From NCBI GenBank assembly GCA_029257245.1, contig JARICH010000014.1:1-42262 (forward strand): a stretch of DNA of 42,262 bases, written 5' to 3'. The stretch comes from Atopostipes sp. GTDB taxonomy: Bacteria; Bacillota; Bacilli; Lactobacillales; Carnobacteriaceae_A. Below the pieces are notes generated by a model. The model was not told the origin of the DNA, did no database searches, and was given only the letters and a program-made list of their open reading frames with translations. Position numbers and translations under genes: made by a program. Of the stretch, positions 41,789-42,262 are shown piece after piece (the stretch's first letter is position 1; each line of letters starts with the position of its first letter).

Positions 41789-42262
41789 TGACTGTAAGAC
41801 GAACGATTAGAGTAAAAGCTTTTCAAGCACTATTTCAGCTAGCACACAATTATAAGATAAGTAAAGAAGATGCAATAAAATTTGCTATTAACTATTCTTT
41901 AGAGTTAGAGGAAGAAGAGTTAGAGGAATTAAGTGAATTAGAAGCTTTAAAAGCTAGTTTACCTATAGATAATCCAAGTGATGAACTAGCAGTTGATAGT
42001 TTAATTTATTTGAAAGATTTAGTTTTAGGAGTCAAAGCTAAAGAAGAATTTCTAGATGAAGAAATCAGCAAGCGACTGCAAAACTGGTCGATTCACCGAA
42101 TAGAATTAACTACTTTGCTTATTTTAAGAATTGCGGCATATGAGTTATATTTTCATGAAGAAATTGATCCAAGTATTGTCATGAATGAAGCGATTGAATT
42201 AACAAAATCCTTTAATAACGAAAATGCAAGTAAATTTGTTAATGGAGTGCTTCAAGGGATTT
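41788..42262 (+). CDS. nusB: Transcription antitermination factor NusB (3' partial)
   Basis: The ATG at 41788 shares four bases (ATGA) with the yqhY stop; the frame is open to the end of the window, 158 codons. The opening MTVRRTIRVKAFQALFQL and the end EAIELTKSFNNENASKFVNGVLQGI (core KFVNGVLQGI) are NusB signatures. NusB with NusE (S10) binds boxA and supports rRNA transcription. Its middle is richer in glutamate than usual (LELEEEELEELSELEA). Confidence 0.94.
   Translation, partial: MTVRRTIRVKAFQALFQLAHNYKISKEDAIKFAINYSLELEEEELEELSELEALKASLPIDNPSDELAVDSLIYLKDLVLGVKAKEEFLDEEISKRLQNWSIHRIELTTLLILRIAAYELYFHEEIDPSIVMNEAIELTKSFNNENASKFVNGVLQGI

Noticed and set aside
1-42262. tRNA, rRNA, IS elements, prophage, attachment sites
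   Set aside because: None recognised by eye on either strand; transposase-like or integrase-like proteins are absent.

Overview
The window is AT-rich chromosomal DNA of a Gram-positive bacterium of the order Lactobacillales. The evidence is a sortase-assembled pilus locus, divergent pepQ/ccpA, a T-box in front of pheST, a seven-gene comG operon, the cluster zapA-cvpA-mutS2-trxA, the cluster murI-rdgB-phosphodiesterase-cbpB, and many TTG starts behind strong Shine-Dalgarno sequences. A Carnobacteriaceae-like host is my inference from gene content and protein style; there is no rRNA to test it. I see no tRNA, rRNA, CRISPR array, IS element or prophage.

Layout. 1-3880: the 3' part of a pilus locus. 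It holds the end of a backbone pilin gene, an intra-operon terminator, and three consecutive sortase genes: two class C paralogues with a DPF/DPY lid around a divergent lid-less one. 3968-6507: a HEPN-like/CBS protein, a YczE-type membrane protein, and two minus-strand membrane proteins, one resembling a degenerate ZIP transporter. 6793-10736: a secreted M23 endopeptidase behind a perfect WalR-type box, a SpoU/TrmH rRNA methyltransferase, a 2-hydroxyacid dehydrogenase and an HD-domain protein. 10828-16080: the Mg transporter MgtE, then the Phe T-box and pheST. 16182-22552: zapA, cvpA, mutS2, trxA, then murI-rdgB-phosphodiesterase-cbpB.

22590-29451: MscS channel (minus), a YtxG/YtxH-like pair, pepQ (minus) and ccpA facing away from each other over a cre-like site, and a class A PBP (minus) with a long charged tail. 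29717-35237: a secreted NlpC/P60 hydrolase, oligoendopeptidase F (minus), a VanZ-like protein, a TIM-barrel protein and YebC. 35392-39461: comGA to comGG. 39649-42262: pepP, efp, the Asp23-family gene yqhY and the start of nusB, cut by the window end.

Most genes are ordinary housekeeping genes. The parts that stand out are the pilus/sortase locus with a terminator between pilin and sortases, an EF-P with arginine instead of lysine at its modification position (a PPPG motif in the middle sortase is a possible client), WalR-type boxes before both secreted peptidoglycan hydrolases, the HEPN/CBS fusion, and the repeat-encoded tail of the PBP. I do not see convincing evidence for a wholly new multi-gene system. 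Several listed starts are moved downstream of the longest open frame where the ribosome-binding site or an overlapping terminator demands it.
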